Assembly: GCA_003117195.1 (NCBI GenBank)
Contig: BDSI01000241.1
Location: 1-64,000 of the forward strand
DNA: 64,000 nt
Source: Eudorina sp. 2006-703-Eu-15
Taxonomy: Eukaryota > Chlorophyta > Chlorophyceae > Chlamydomonadales > Volvocaceae
Direction: 5' to 3'
The translations under genes and the position numbers were made by a program. Shown in pieces: positions 55,107 to 64,000 of the stretch. The notes beneath the pieces were generated by a model. The model searched no databases and was not told the DNA's origin. It saw only the letters and a program-made list of their open reading frames with translations. Positions within the stretch are counted from its first letter, which is position 1. Each line of letters opens with the position of its first letter.

Positions 55107-55285
55107 CCCGCCCTTTGCTGTGCCTATCCCTTTGGTAGTGTTGCCCTGCTGAGCGCCTCTGCTTGCTTCGGTGTCTGTCTGGGTGAGGTCATGGCCCGGT
55201 GTGTTTTTTGTTCGCGGCGTTGAGGTGTGGATGTGTCTTGCAGGGTCTTGTGGGGCCCGCTGGGGCTTGCCCTGGTACTTCCAAT
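55107..55285 (+). mobile_element. retroelement fragment, copy 2, inverted relative to copy 1
   Basis: Carries the same TGCTGTGCCTATCCCTTTGG and ATGGCCCGGTGTG blocks as copy 1 and the same peptide frame (CAYPFGSVALL). Similarity stops at about 55285, before the GATCCC...CATT end, so it is 3'-truncated or interrupted. Confidence 0.65.
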
Positions 55286-55326
55286 GCTTTCCGCCCGCGC
55301 GGAGGGACCTCAACCGCAAATTACTA

Positions 55327-55592
55327 TGGCGCTTTCAAGTCGAATGTCAGATTGGCGCAGCGTCGCAAATTGGGCAGTGGGTAGTGGAAACTGCAAAATG
55401 ACTTCGGAGCGGTCAGCCCGGCGCCCCCGGGCCGCCGCACCCCTTACGAACTATGTCGAGATAAAGCTTGTACTTTTATTATATCTGGCTAAGGAAATAA
55501 GAAGAAGCGCGGCAGCCCGGGGACGCCGGGCGGACGGCTCCGAAGTCAATTGGAGTCCAGTTTTCACTACGACGCGCCAATTGAAAGCGCCA
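55327..55592. mobile_element. MITE-like foldback element, TA target duplication
   Basis: About 110-bp imperfect terminal inverted repeats: both ends read TGGCGCTTTCAA inward, then TTGGCGC, TGACTTCGGAGC and GCCCGGCG..CCCCGGGC, around a 55-65 bp AT-rich loop. TA flanks both sides (55325-55326 and 55593-55594). It has no coding capacity. Confidence 0.8.
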
Positions 55593-55594
55593 TA

Positions 55595-57261
55595 AACGAC
55601 TATGCGCCTCACCCACGCGTGTGCTCCTAGATTGCAACATTCAAAAGAGTCAACATCGTGCTCCGTGTTGTGCCTATGCTGGAGGTCGGAAATGGTATCG
55701 AGGACGGCAGCGGAGGATGCCATTCGAAGTGTGGTCAAGGGCCCAGAACTAGGAGACCTGCTGTTTTTTATCGGGGCGCAAACTGATTAACAGCTGAGCC
55801 AGTGGAGCATCCTGGACGCAGACGGCAATTTAGCCATTGTCGCCTTCGTGAGACGGAAGGCCCAAGGTGCGTCGCTGGGATGTGGGATGAAGAGTCCGTA
55901 GTTTGGGGACATTTTGGGGAGCGCGGCAGAGATGGTTGGCAACTGCGGGTATCAAACTCTGCAGCTGTGGGTGTGTCACAATGGCGAGGGCCAAGTGGCG
56001 CCCAATAGCTGCCCGTATGCATATAGAATGTGCCTTCATGCGTCACATACGTGACGTGAAAGGTTCATTCCCTCTGCAAACGCAGCACTGCTGGTGAAGT
56101 GTTCGGGCTGATACCTAATGCATTGCAAGCCGCCGTGCGTTACGTAAGGGCCTCTGCTGGACTTCACTCAAGCTAGTTGTGTGTACAGAGCGAGGCTCTG
56201 AAAGCCGCCGCACCCGCCACGCGTCAGCACTCCGTCCCGTCTGTAGGTGTCGTGCACTTTAAACCTAGAACGCTCTCCTACAAACATTGTGGTCCCCGGC
56301 CGCTCCCCTGTCGTGCACAACTAACCAACAGCGGCTGGCGTGGGCACCACGAGCGCAGCAGCGGTCGGTAAGTCCCGGACATGCCATCTTGGTGGTTTGG
56401 ATCAGGAGACCCAAGTGCGTCAGTGTGTATGGGCATGCACGTGCGCATGTTTGAGATACCACAAGCGTCTAGTCGACCCGCCCTGATGCTCAAAGTGGAT
56501 ATCCCCCTGCGCCACGCGCCAGCAATTACTGCAATTACTGCAATCACTGCACCCCACTCCGTGGCACCAGACCCCACCCCACCCCGCGCATAAGACCGCA
56601 TCAAGCAGGGGTTCGTGGCATGGCGTTGGGCGGTGTGGTGCCACGTGCGCGGGAGAGCTGTCTTATTGTGTCGGTTCACGTCGGATCTTGTCGTGCGGAG
56701 CACAGAAATGTATGGGCAGGATAACAAATCGGCCCATGTGCGGCCCATGGCGACGCGGCACAGGATGGCATTTTTGGCGATTTCTTGGACAAAGACTAGT
56801 GGGCTCTGGAAGGCCTGCTGGACAGTGGGGCACGGGCACGGGGACGGACCCCTGATGTCCGGATGTAGCCCACCAAGCAAGATAGGAGCCATGAGTGGGG
56901 GGCGTGGGGGCGGGTCGGCGGTAGTTAGTCAGGGCTGAGGGGTTCGGGTCCTGCACGGCAGGAGCCGGTGAATTTTCGTTGGAATGGCCCAGGGATCTGC
57001 CCACAGGCGACTTCACCTGAATCAAAGCACCAGCCCTAGCATCCCGCGGCGGTTCAGTACGTACACGATTATGTTACGGTGAAGAGTGCGGCGGAGTAGG
57101 CTGGCCATCGTGGGGATCCACCTCTGCGCTATGTCTGAGCGCTCACCCTCCTGAACCTTGCAGCGGCATGCAGCTCCTAACCTTCGCATATCCCCCGTTC
57201 ATTCCCATGTTGGGCAGCCTCGGCGGCTGGACTGGGCGTGCAGAGCGCGGCAGGGGTGGAT
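55595..57261. other. spacer without a supported gene
   Basis: A minus-strand frame (56892-56278) includes a protein-like piece (QSPLVFVQEIAKNAILCRVA, about 56740-56810) but the rest is repetitive (AVIAVIAVIA from a TGCAATTAC repeat, 56521-56553). No domain is recognised. Confidence 0.4.
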
Positions 57262-58458
57262 ATGGCGACTCTGCGCCAAGTCGCGCGTGAGGCGGCTCAG
57301 GCAGTGCTGGAGGCACAGACAGCTCCCCGCGAGCCCAAGCCTTTCTCAAGCGTCGGCAATACGGAGGCTGTCCAGTTCCTGGCCGACCTGAATTTGGCGC
57401 AGATCGATGGTAACGCTTTATTTGCGGGTGAGGTGCAGCTACCTGATCAGATGCCCGAAATCAGCGGCTTTGACATGTCTGGCTACAAAACCGAGAACGA
57501 GGCCACAGGAGCGCTGCTCAAGCACCATAAGAAGCAGCTGGAGCTCCTGGGTGTTTGGTTTGGCCGGTCGGGCTTCGACATCTATAACGTCCACAGCTTC
57601 ACAGATGACGCCCTGTTGATTAAAAAAGGCAACAAGGCCTTCAGCGGGATCTTCGACGGTTGGATAGCGCCTTACGGCCTGGGGCGAACCTATTCCTTGA
57701 GGCAATGCCGCATCGTTTATGAGCACAAAAAGCCGGAGGTAAGGTGTAACGTGTTTTACTCTGTCGTGCAGACTCTGTACAGCATGAACATGTCACGTGG
57801 CATGAGGTCCTGTCGTGCACTTGTGTATGTAGCACGTCGTGTTGTGAAGAAACGTTCTGTGCTGTCCACTGGTGCCGCTGGTTCGGCGCACAGGCGCTCG
57901 ACGGATCTCAGGGCCAGGCGATTCTTGAGCTGCTGGCGGCGTGCGCCTATGGGCCGTGCCCTGTGCTGGTGGACCTGACGGACGGCATGAGGCACATCGT
58001 GTACACCATACGCGGCCGGGAGGTCATTTCGTGGACTGAGCTGACCCCACAGCAGGTGGGGAGCTAGGGTGGCGGGATGTTACTTGAGGGCGGGATGTTA
58101 CTTACTTGAGGCGGTCGGGTGAATATGAAGTATTGCCGTGCAAGTAACCTGCTGGCATTTTTACATCCACCTGCAGGCGTACTATCTGCAGGCGCAGCAC
58201 CTCAAGTCTTCTAGATTACTTACTGAGCGGACGCTGACGGTTGAGCAAATTCCAGAGGAGGAGCAGGCGTGGATGCGCCCCGTGCACCAGCTGCGCCCGG
58301 AGTCGGGGCTGCACGAGCAGCTCGAGTCGGTCATTCCGTTCCTGCCGCCGGACGAGCGCGTGGACACGGCGCTGGAGCTCATCCTCGCGTGGACACAGGC
58401 GCAAGAGCCGGCGCCGCCGATGCAACTCCCCGACAGCATCCAGGCCTTCTACGCGTGA
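57262..58458 (+). CDS. hypothetical protein with PD-(D/E)XK nuclease-like signature, 3 exons
   Basis: Exons 57262-57738, 57894-58055 and 58177-58458; GT-AG, all phase 0, 306 aa. The N-terminal exon contains NEATGALLKHHKKQLELL (helix), SFTDDALLIKKG, then FSGIFDGWIAPYGL and QCRIVYEHKKPE. An Asp in a G-x-D-G turn followed by E-x-K on a strand is the pattern of restriction-endonuclease-like folds, including the nuclease-like domains seen in eukaryotic Crinkler-type proteins. The second exon (ILELLAACAYGPCPVLVDLTD, HIVYTIRGREVISWTEL) and third (a charged helical tail ending DSIQAFYA) give no further clue. Activity is inference. The ATG at 57262 was chosen because it starts a good helix; an acceptor at 57242 would allow an upstream exon. 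Confidence 0.7.
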
Positions 58459-59600
58459 GCTGTGGTAGGTGGGTCAGATGATGTGTGGGGCATGCAAGAA
58501 CCAGCGGTCCGTCCAGTTGGGCGCGGCAGACAGTAGTAGTGCCGCCAGAGAAGCAACCAATGTGCGCCTGTAGCGCCTGCGCCTACACCTCGTGTGCGGG
58601 CTTAACATTCGGCATGCTCTTACACAGGAGGAGAGGCATCCGTTGTTTGACTTGGGCAGGAGGAGTCCGGGGGGAGGCGCATGTGGGTGGAGAACCTCGC
58701 CCTACAGTGTCCTGTTCCCTGCGACCACCCTACATGGCCACGCGCCAACTAACCCGCAGGCATCACCGCTGCTGCACCGTCAATTGTGCTCCTCCGTCCA
58801 TGGTACGCTTCTGTTCGTCCTGCGGATCGCGGAATCAAGGAGGGGCCTGGGAGGCTGCAGTGGGCTGTGACGGTGCTAGCGGGCGCAGCTGAGCGAGGTG
58901 CCGGCGACAGTGGCAGTGCGCAACCTGGTGGAGAACGAGTGAAGGGTCCAGGAGGGCCATGTGCACGGGCTGGGGCCGGGGCGGCGGGGAAGGCAATACT
59001 TGGCAGTGAACCGGTGAGGCGAGTGGGTGCTGTTGTTGAAGAGGAGAGGCTGAGAAGACGCGCGGGCGGCTGGCAGCGCTTTACGGCAAGGACTGCCACG
59101 TATGACCGCAAGCAGCTCGCTGCCGGACGCGAACCCGCTGCTGCTGTTGCCTGAGCGAGCAGCTACTGTGCATGGGCAAGTCGAGCGAGCGCGTCTACGG
59201 CGCGATGGTGGTAAAGATGATGGTGGTGGTTCCCCCGCTGGGCTGCTAAGGCCTGCAGGGAGTGCTAGTTGCGCCAGTACGTATGGGCTGCAAGCTTGAT
59301 GCAGCGACAAGGCTTGGGCGGATACTGGGCCGTATGAGGGATCAGCGGGCAGCCCTGCAAATACACGCATTATCGCTCCTGGGGTTGGGGTATCTTCATG
59401 TTTCGCGGTATGAGGAAAGCAGGACGTGCGTGTGGTCTTGAGACACGGGTTGACTGTTCTGAGGGTGGCCTGCATACCGAGGCAGACGACTGGTCACTGC
59501 CTCACACCTCCGGATGGGCGCACTCGGTGATCCCTGACAGGTCATTGTATATTACAAAGGGGATAGCTTGCACCTGGGCACAACCCATCCATCGGGGGCT
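58459..59600 (+). other. region with possible decayed exons
   Basis: Protein-like pieces occur on the plus strand (58873-58940, LSEVPATVAVRNLVEN; 59262-59430, KLDAATRLGRILGRMRD then LSLLGLGYLHVSRYEES, TPR-like in feel). Stops and frame changes prevent a model. They may belong to a decayed relative or continuation of the preceding gene's family. Confidence 0.3.
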
Positions 59601-59604
59601 GACG

Positions 59605-59692
59605 CTTGAGCGAATTCTGGAGGAGGAGCAGGCGTGGATGTGCCCCCTGCACCCCGAGTCGGGGCTGCGCGAGCAGCTCAAGTCAGGATTTC
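59605..59692 (+). pseudogene. partial duplicate of the last exon of the nuclease-like gene
   Basis: Reads LTLERILEEEQAWMCP.HPESGLREQLKS, clearly copied from LTVEQIPEEEQAWMRP...RPESGLHEQLES at 58226-58332, with a short deletion after the Pro. Homology ends at both sides; there is no splice context. Confidence 0.8.
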
Positions 59693-60255
59693 AGCTGGGT
59701 CCCCCTTCACCAGATCCTCGCGCCCCTTGGCCGGCAGCTCCACGCCATGTGTGTTCGAATGTAACTTGTTTCCATGTGCATGTGTGTGCGTGTGCGCACT
59801 TGCATTTCATGCACCGGGGTGCGGCTTTCAGGGCATGTAGATACCATGAATTCGCGTTTGTTACTGCGGTGCGCATGCGAAGGCGTTGTTGTGTGTGAGG
59901 TGTGTCGGCAGGCGTGTCAACCAGCCGGGTTTGCTGGGCATGTGCCATGGAGCCCACCCACCGGGCGCAATGTATGTATGTAGTTGCTCGCATGACATCA
60001 ACGCAGCCGTATGTGTGGCTGTCATGAAGCCTTTGTGCGCAGGCAGGCACCTGAGTTTAACATGTCGTTGGGCATCTGAAGCCGCCGTCATGCCACGTCT
60101 GGAGTCCTGCGCTGGTGCCTTGGAGGATGCCCCACGGGGCCCGGCCGCTGCCGGCACGGGTCGCTGGTGGTGACCGGTGGTGCGGGCATACAGGGGTGAA
60201 TACGCCACCCCTCAGTTCCCCACCCCCTTAATACACGCCAGGCTTCGGTCTGCGT

Positions 60256-60310
60256 ACTATTATTATCATTATCATTATTATTATTATTGTTATTATTATA
60301 ATAATATATC
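60256..60310. repeat. (ATT)n-rich microsatellite
   Basis: Imperfect ATT/ATA triplets ending in a short palindromic TATTATTATAATAATAT; no coding. Confidence 0.85.
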
Positions 60311-60548
60311 CGGGTATCGGACCCAAGCTATAGCCCCCATCCGGACCTTTGCTCTGGCAGTATGCGCAATCTGAAGACGTCAAAACCCCCGGGCGCCCGC
60401 CTCCTGTAACTGCCGATACAGCCCTTCCTATGTCACCATAGGGCCCCCTCCGGCCCCCTGCCTCATGGCACGGCGCCCGCACTCCTGGCGCTCCCACTCC
60501 TAGCTGTCCCTCCCTGATATCATCCCGTCGGCGCTGCCACATCTCCTG

Positions 60549-63500
60549 CTACTGCGCTATGCCGTCACCGCCGCCGCTGCTCGTACGCATGTGGCCTGCG
60601 GCCCCGACGTCTCGGCCTGCGCCGGAGCCGCCGCCGCCGCCGGCACTGCCACCACCGCTGCCACCCCCGCGCCGCCGACCCGCTGCCTCCACGCCGGCGC
60701 CCTTCCTCCTCCTCCGCCCGCCCGCCCGCCGCCACACCCACCGCCGCCAGGTCACCGCCGCCAGCCGCGTCTGCCGCCAGCGCTCCCACGCCTCCTGCTG
60801 GTCGCGCGCGCAGCGCAGCTGCCAGTCCGGCGGCGCGCACCGCCGCCTGCGTCGCGACACCATTCTGACCATGCGGTGGCAGATCTCCAGCTGCCTCCGG
60901 GACATGGCCGCGGTCCTGGCCTCCACGACCGCTCGAGACGCCCTCACCCAGGCGCCCTGGGGCCGCAGCGGCACCCGCAGCAGACGCCAGGCCACTTGGA
61001 CCAACAGATCCGGCTGCCAGGGGGTACGGGGTGGTGTAAGGGATTGGGTGTCGGGGCAGGGGTAGGCGCAGGGAGAAGGGGCAGGGAGAAGGGGCAGGGA
61101 GAAGGGGACATGGGGGATAAATTGAAAAAAAGAAATAAACCCAGAGAACGTCCCGGGCACACCCAACACAACTCAGTATATTTACGTGGCGCGATACCTG
61201 CGTAGCAAAGGAAGTAAAGCAGCCGCGCGCGGGCGCGTGGCAGTGCGGCCGCGCTGCCGCCAGTGCAGCAGCAAGCTAGATGTAAACCCGACCTAACCCG
61301 AGAAGGACAGATACTTTACCGACCTGTAGTTGTAGACGGAGTAGCAGCGCCGCGGGCGAGGTCCGAGGTCATGGCGATGCACAGAGGGAAGCCGAGGAAA
61401 GGAGTGAGTGGGCGCGGCGTAAGGGGACATGGGGGAGACAGCGGCAGCGAGCTAGGTTCCGGAGCTCCAGTGCGGGCTGTGGAGGCAGTCCGGCCGTCCA
61501 GACGCCCTCCACCGCTACTTGGTTTGGGTCGGGCGGGTCTCTACTCTACCTTTGACCCCTCCACTGCCCGGCCCCAACCCGCCGCCCACTCCAGGCGACC
61601 CACCGTCATGCTCCCCAGCGCCGCCCCGCTGGCCGCAAAGTACGCCCGCATCCAGCGCAGCGGCGGCGACACGCGCAGCAGCCACACGCCATTCAGCAGC
61701 GCCGCCAGCGCCACCGGCGGCATGTACGGCTCACTCGCGCGCCAAAACTCCGCCCCCCACACCCGCCCCGGCGCCAGCTCGCACGCCGCCACCAGGTGCA
61801 GCAGCAGCGCGAGCTGCGAGGGAGTCAAGGCAGGGTGCGGGTGCGGCAGCCGTGCCCTGGCCGGCAACAGCCCCGCCCGAAGGCCGTACCGCTCCTTCGG
61901 TACGGCACCGCCGTACGGCCCTTGCACAGCCGCGCCGGCGTCCCAAGGATTGCCGGCTTGCCTGCCCCCGCCAGCGCCCAGCGAGCTGGCAGCCGGGGCC
62001 CAGCCGGAAAGGGTAAGGAGGGCCTGTCGCGGAGGTGACGTCAGCGGCAGCGGTGGCGGCGGCGGCGGCGGCGCGTGCCACCGAGTGGACGAGGGCGACA
62101 GCTCCGGCAGGACCATAAGGCCCCGGCACGCGGTGAGGTACCTACAGCGCCACTCGGGTCGCAGCGCGGGCTGCAGCCCCAGGCGTCGGAGCGCCCGCAG
62201 CAGGTTGACCAGGTTGCGGCCCTCCATATACGGCAGCTGGGACGAGCACTGCTCCAGGAACGGCACCAGCACGGAGGCGCGGGGGCGGTGGCGCATGCGC
62301 GCCAGGGCGATCGCCAGGGCGGTGCAGGAGGTGGCGTGGAAGGCGGGCAGTCGGGGCTGCGCAGGCGGGTGGGTGCGGAAGGAGGGAGGGAGAAAGGAAG
62401 GGGAGGGAGGAAGGGAGAAAGGATATTGGTAGCGGGGAGTAAGGGAGGGAGGGAGGATATTGGTAGCGGGGAGTAAGGGAGGGAGAAAGGATATTGGTAA
62501 CGGGGAGGAAGGGAGGGAGAAAGGAAATTGGTAGCGGGGAGGGAGAGCGTGAGGGATGTAGGGAATGGGTAGACAAGGTCGGCCTGGGAATGAGGGCGGA
62601 CACTAGATGGTTGGGGGAGGACGACTCAGAGCTGAGGTGACTGCCGGGCCCGGAGCGGGCCGAGGGTGGAGGAGGGCCAGTGACGGGGTGACCCGTGGGA
62701 CGCTAGGCGCAGGCGGCCGACCAATGAGGTACGAACGCGCGCGCGCGCAGCGGTCCCCCCACCCCCGGTGTGTGTGGCGGAGTGCCCGGAGTGCTGACGC
62801 CGGGTGACCCACCCTCACCCTCACCCTCACGTTGTTGGGCTCACGAGCTGCTTCCCCGTTGCTGGTTCCCTACAACCTACCCCGGGTCACCTTGCATTGG
62901 TGTGCCCGCCCCATCCGTTGCGCTGCCTCCCTCCCCAACGCCCCCCCCGGCCCCGGGATAGCCCAGCCCCTGCCCAACCCCTGCCCAGCCCCGGCTCGTC
63001 TCGCCCTCACCAGCGCCGCCGCCAGCAGTCCGTCCACCCAGGACCGCCCGGGGGAGTGCGGCCACGCGCCCAGGCCACCCAAGACCATGCACACCTGGCG
63101 GCAGGGGGACGGGAGCAGGCGGTCGGGGGAGGTCAGTACGCAGGGCAAGACCCCGTGTGCCGCATGGGACATGACTGGGACATGTGCGGCGACGCGCGGC
63201 AGCCCCTGCATCCGGCAACAAAAGAAACTGTTTCCGCTGCAGAGGGAGGAGTGAAACCCGACCATCGTGCCCAGTGCCGAGTTGCGGTTCAAATTTTCCC
63301 CGTCCCCAGCTGCGTCACCCATACCCCATCTCCATCTCCGTCGTACAACGTGTGCTGGGTTTCTCCATGTCCACGACTCCTTTGCCACCGATCCCCCGTC
63401 CCCGATCGCCAGCCCCCGTCCCCGATCGCCATCCCCCATGGGGTTAAACATTTGTCTACCAATGTCCTGCCGTGTACATCCCGTTCACTCCTCCCCGCTC

Positions 63501-64000
63501 CATCCCCGTCGCACCTCGTCGGGCGTCAGCACCGCGGCCGACTGCCGCAGCACGCCCAGCGCCTCCGCCCGCCACATCGCCGCCGGCGCCCACCGCACGC
63601 TGCACAGCGCCCACCAGAGCCGCGCCAGCAGCCCCGGCTCCAGGGAGGTCAGGAAGGGCTGTGTGGCGGCCAGCAGGGCGCCCACCCAGGGCGGGCTGGG
63701 CCGGACCCTCAATCGAAACAAGGCCTCGACGGCCCGACAGTATATGGCCAGGTCGCTACCCGCGCTGCCGCTATTGCCGCTGCTGCTACTGCTGCTGTTA
63801 CTGCTGCTGCTGCTGCTACTGCTGCTGCTGCTACTGCTGCTGCTGCTACTGCCAGCACTGCCACCGTGCTCTTTGATGCTGCTGTCGATGCGGCCCGGGG
63901 TACTGCTGCTCCGGGACGCCGGGGCGGTCGCATCTCCGGGGATGGCCGGAGTGGGGATGAGGGCGATGAGGGCCAACAGCGTTGCGGTGTCGGGGTCCAG
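60549..64000 (-). CDS. OPR / FASTK-like repeat protein, 3' part, 4 exons seen
   Basis: Exons in order: 64000-63515 (continues right), 63094-63011, 62356-61550, 61013-60549; GT-AG, all phase 0, about 614 residues. It contains degenerate octotricopeptide-like units: SPPWVGALLAATQPFL..LEPGLLARLWWAL, RSWVDGLLAAAL, PPLRWMRAYFAASGAAL, with Leu-rich helices between them (RNLVNLLRALRRLGL). OPR proteins of green algae bind organellar transcripts and control stability, splicing or translation, usually after import into chloroplast or mitochondrion. A poly-Ser tract (63780-63855) lies in the first exon. The last exon ends in a very basic then Gly-rich tail; no RAP domain is evident. Assignment rests on repeat pattern only. 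Confidence 0.7.
61118..61420 (-). repeat. dispersed retroposon-like repeat C, copy 2, with 16-bp target duplication
   Basis: Reverse complement of 28259-28556. Flanked by perfect 16-bp direct repeats AAGGGGACATGGGGGA at 61102-61117 and 61421-61436. One end is T-rich on the minus strand (TTTCTTTTTTTCAATTTA). Lies in the last intron of the OPR-like gene, in the sense direction if the T-rich end is the 3' end. Long target duplication and T-run suggest a SINE-like element. Confidence 0.85.
62418..62545. repeat. 36-38 bp tandem repeat containing the repeat-A core
   Basis: Four units, each with GATATTGGTA or GAAATTGGTAGCGGGGAG plus GGGA runs, directly upstream of the acceptor at 62357. On the gene strand each unit gives TACCAAT(A/T)TCC plus pyrimidines. 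Confidence 0.85.
63780..63855 (-). repeat. CTG/CTA codon repeat encoding poly-Ser
   Basis: About 25 nearly consecutive serine codons (AGC/AGT) in the first visible exon of the OPR-like gene. Confidence 0.9.

Noticed and set aside
58876..59475. 200-codon minus-strand open frame
   Set aside because: Composition is Pro/Ser/Arg noise without motif, and plus-strand pieces in the same interval look more protein-like.

Overview
The window is nuclear DNA of a GC-rich green alga, most likely a volvocine / chlamydomonadalean species. Genes are broken by many short GT-AG introns, coding sequence is extremely GC-rich with long homopolymeric Gly/Ala/Ser/Gln tracts, introns are packed with microsatellites, and the proteins (NDA-type NADH dehydrogenases, a Chlamydomonas-like GDH, an OPR-like repeat protein, a DIRS-type retroelement) are typical of that group. 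Exon limits were placed by hand from reading frame, GT/AG consensus and phase. All six main gene models keep phase through every intron I placed. No rRNA, tRNA or CRISPR array was recognised.

Layout. 189-4829 (+): 3' part of a large low-complexity protein ending in a MYND zinc finger. 4830-13006: repeat-rich stretch with two weak gene candidates (9221-10078 minus, 10171-11230 plus). 13007-18937 (+): a complete 14-exon mitochondrial-type glutamate dehydrogenase, 446 aa, with a 21-nt microexon. 18938-22401: intergenic, with a 220-bp (CAT)n tract. 22402-30914 and 33562-39127 (both minus): two tandem paralogues of a type II NAD(P)H dehydrogenase (NDA). 41462-45711 (minus): a degenerate tyrosine-recombinase (DIRS-like) retrotransposon with a PHD-like finger. 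47289-52283 (minus): a 6-exon trypsin-like serine protease whose last intron (3.2 kb) holds a degenerate repeat array. 53302-53796 (minus): a terminal exon of an unrecognised gene beside a (CATT)n-tailed retroelement. 55327-55592: a MITE-like foldback element. 57262-58458 (+): a 306-aa protein with a PD-(D/E)XK-like signature, followed by a decayed partial copy. 60549-64000 (minus, 5' end outside): an OPR/FASTK-like repeat protein.

Functional reading. GDH and the NDA pair are mitochondrial-type redox and nitrogen metabolism, and the OPR-like protein fits organelle RNA metabolism, but nothing shows that these genes are co-regulated. The most distinctive feature is the introns. Two short dispersed sequence families (called A and B here) recur in introns of four different genes at preferred places relative to splice sites. 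One NDA paralogue has an extra intron carrying both families, and a 303-bp retroposon-like repeat sits in introns of two unrelated genes. Together with near-identical and strongly diverged exons alternating between the two NDA copies, the window looks like a snapshot of active intron remodelling and gene conversion.
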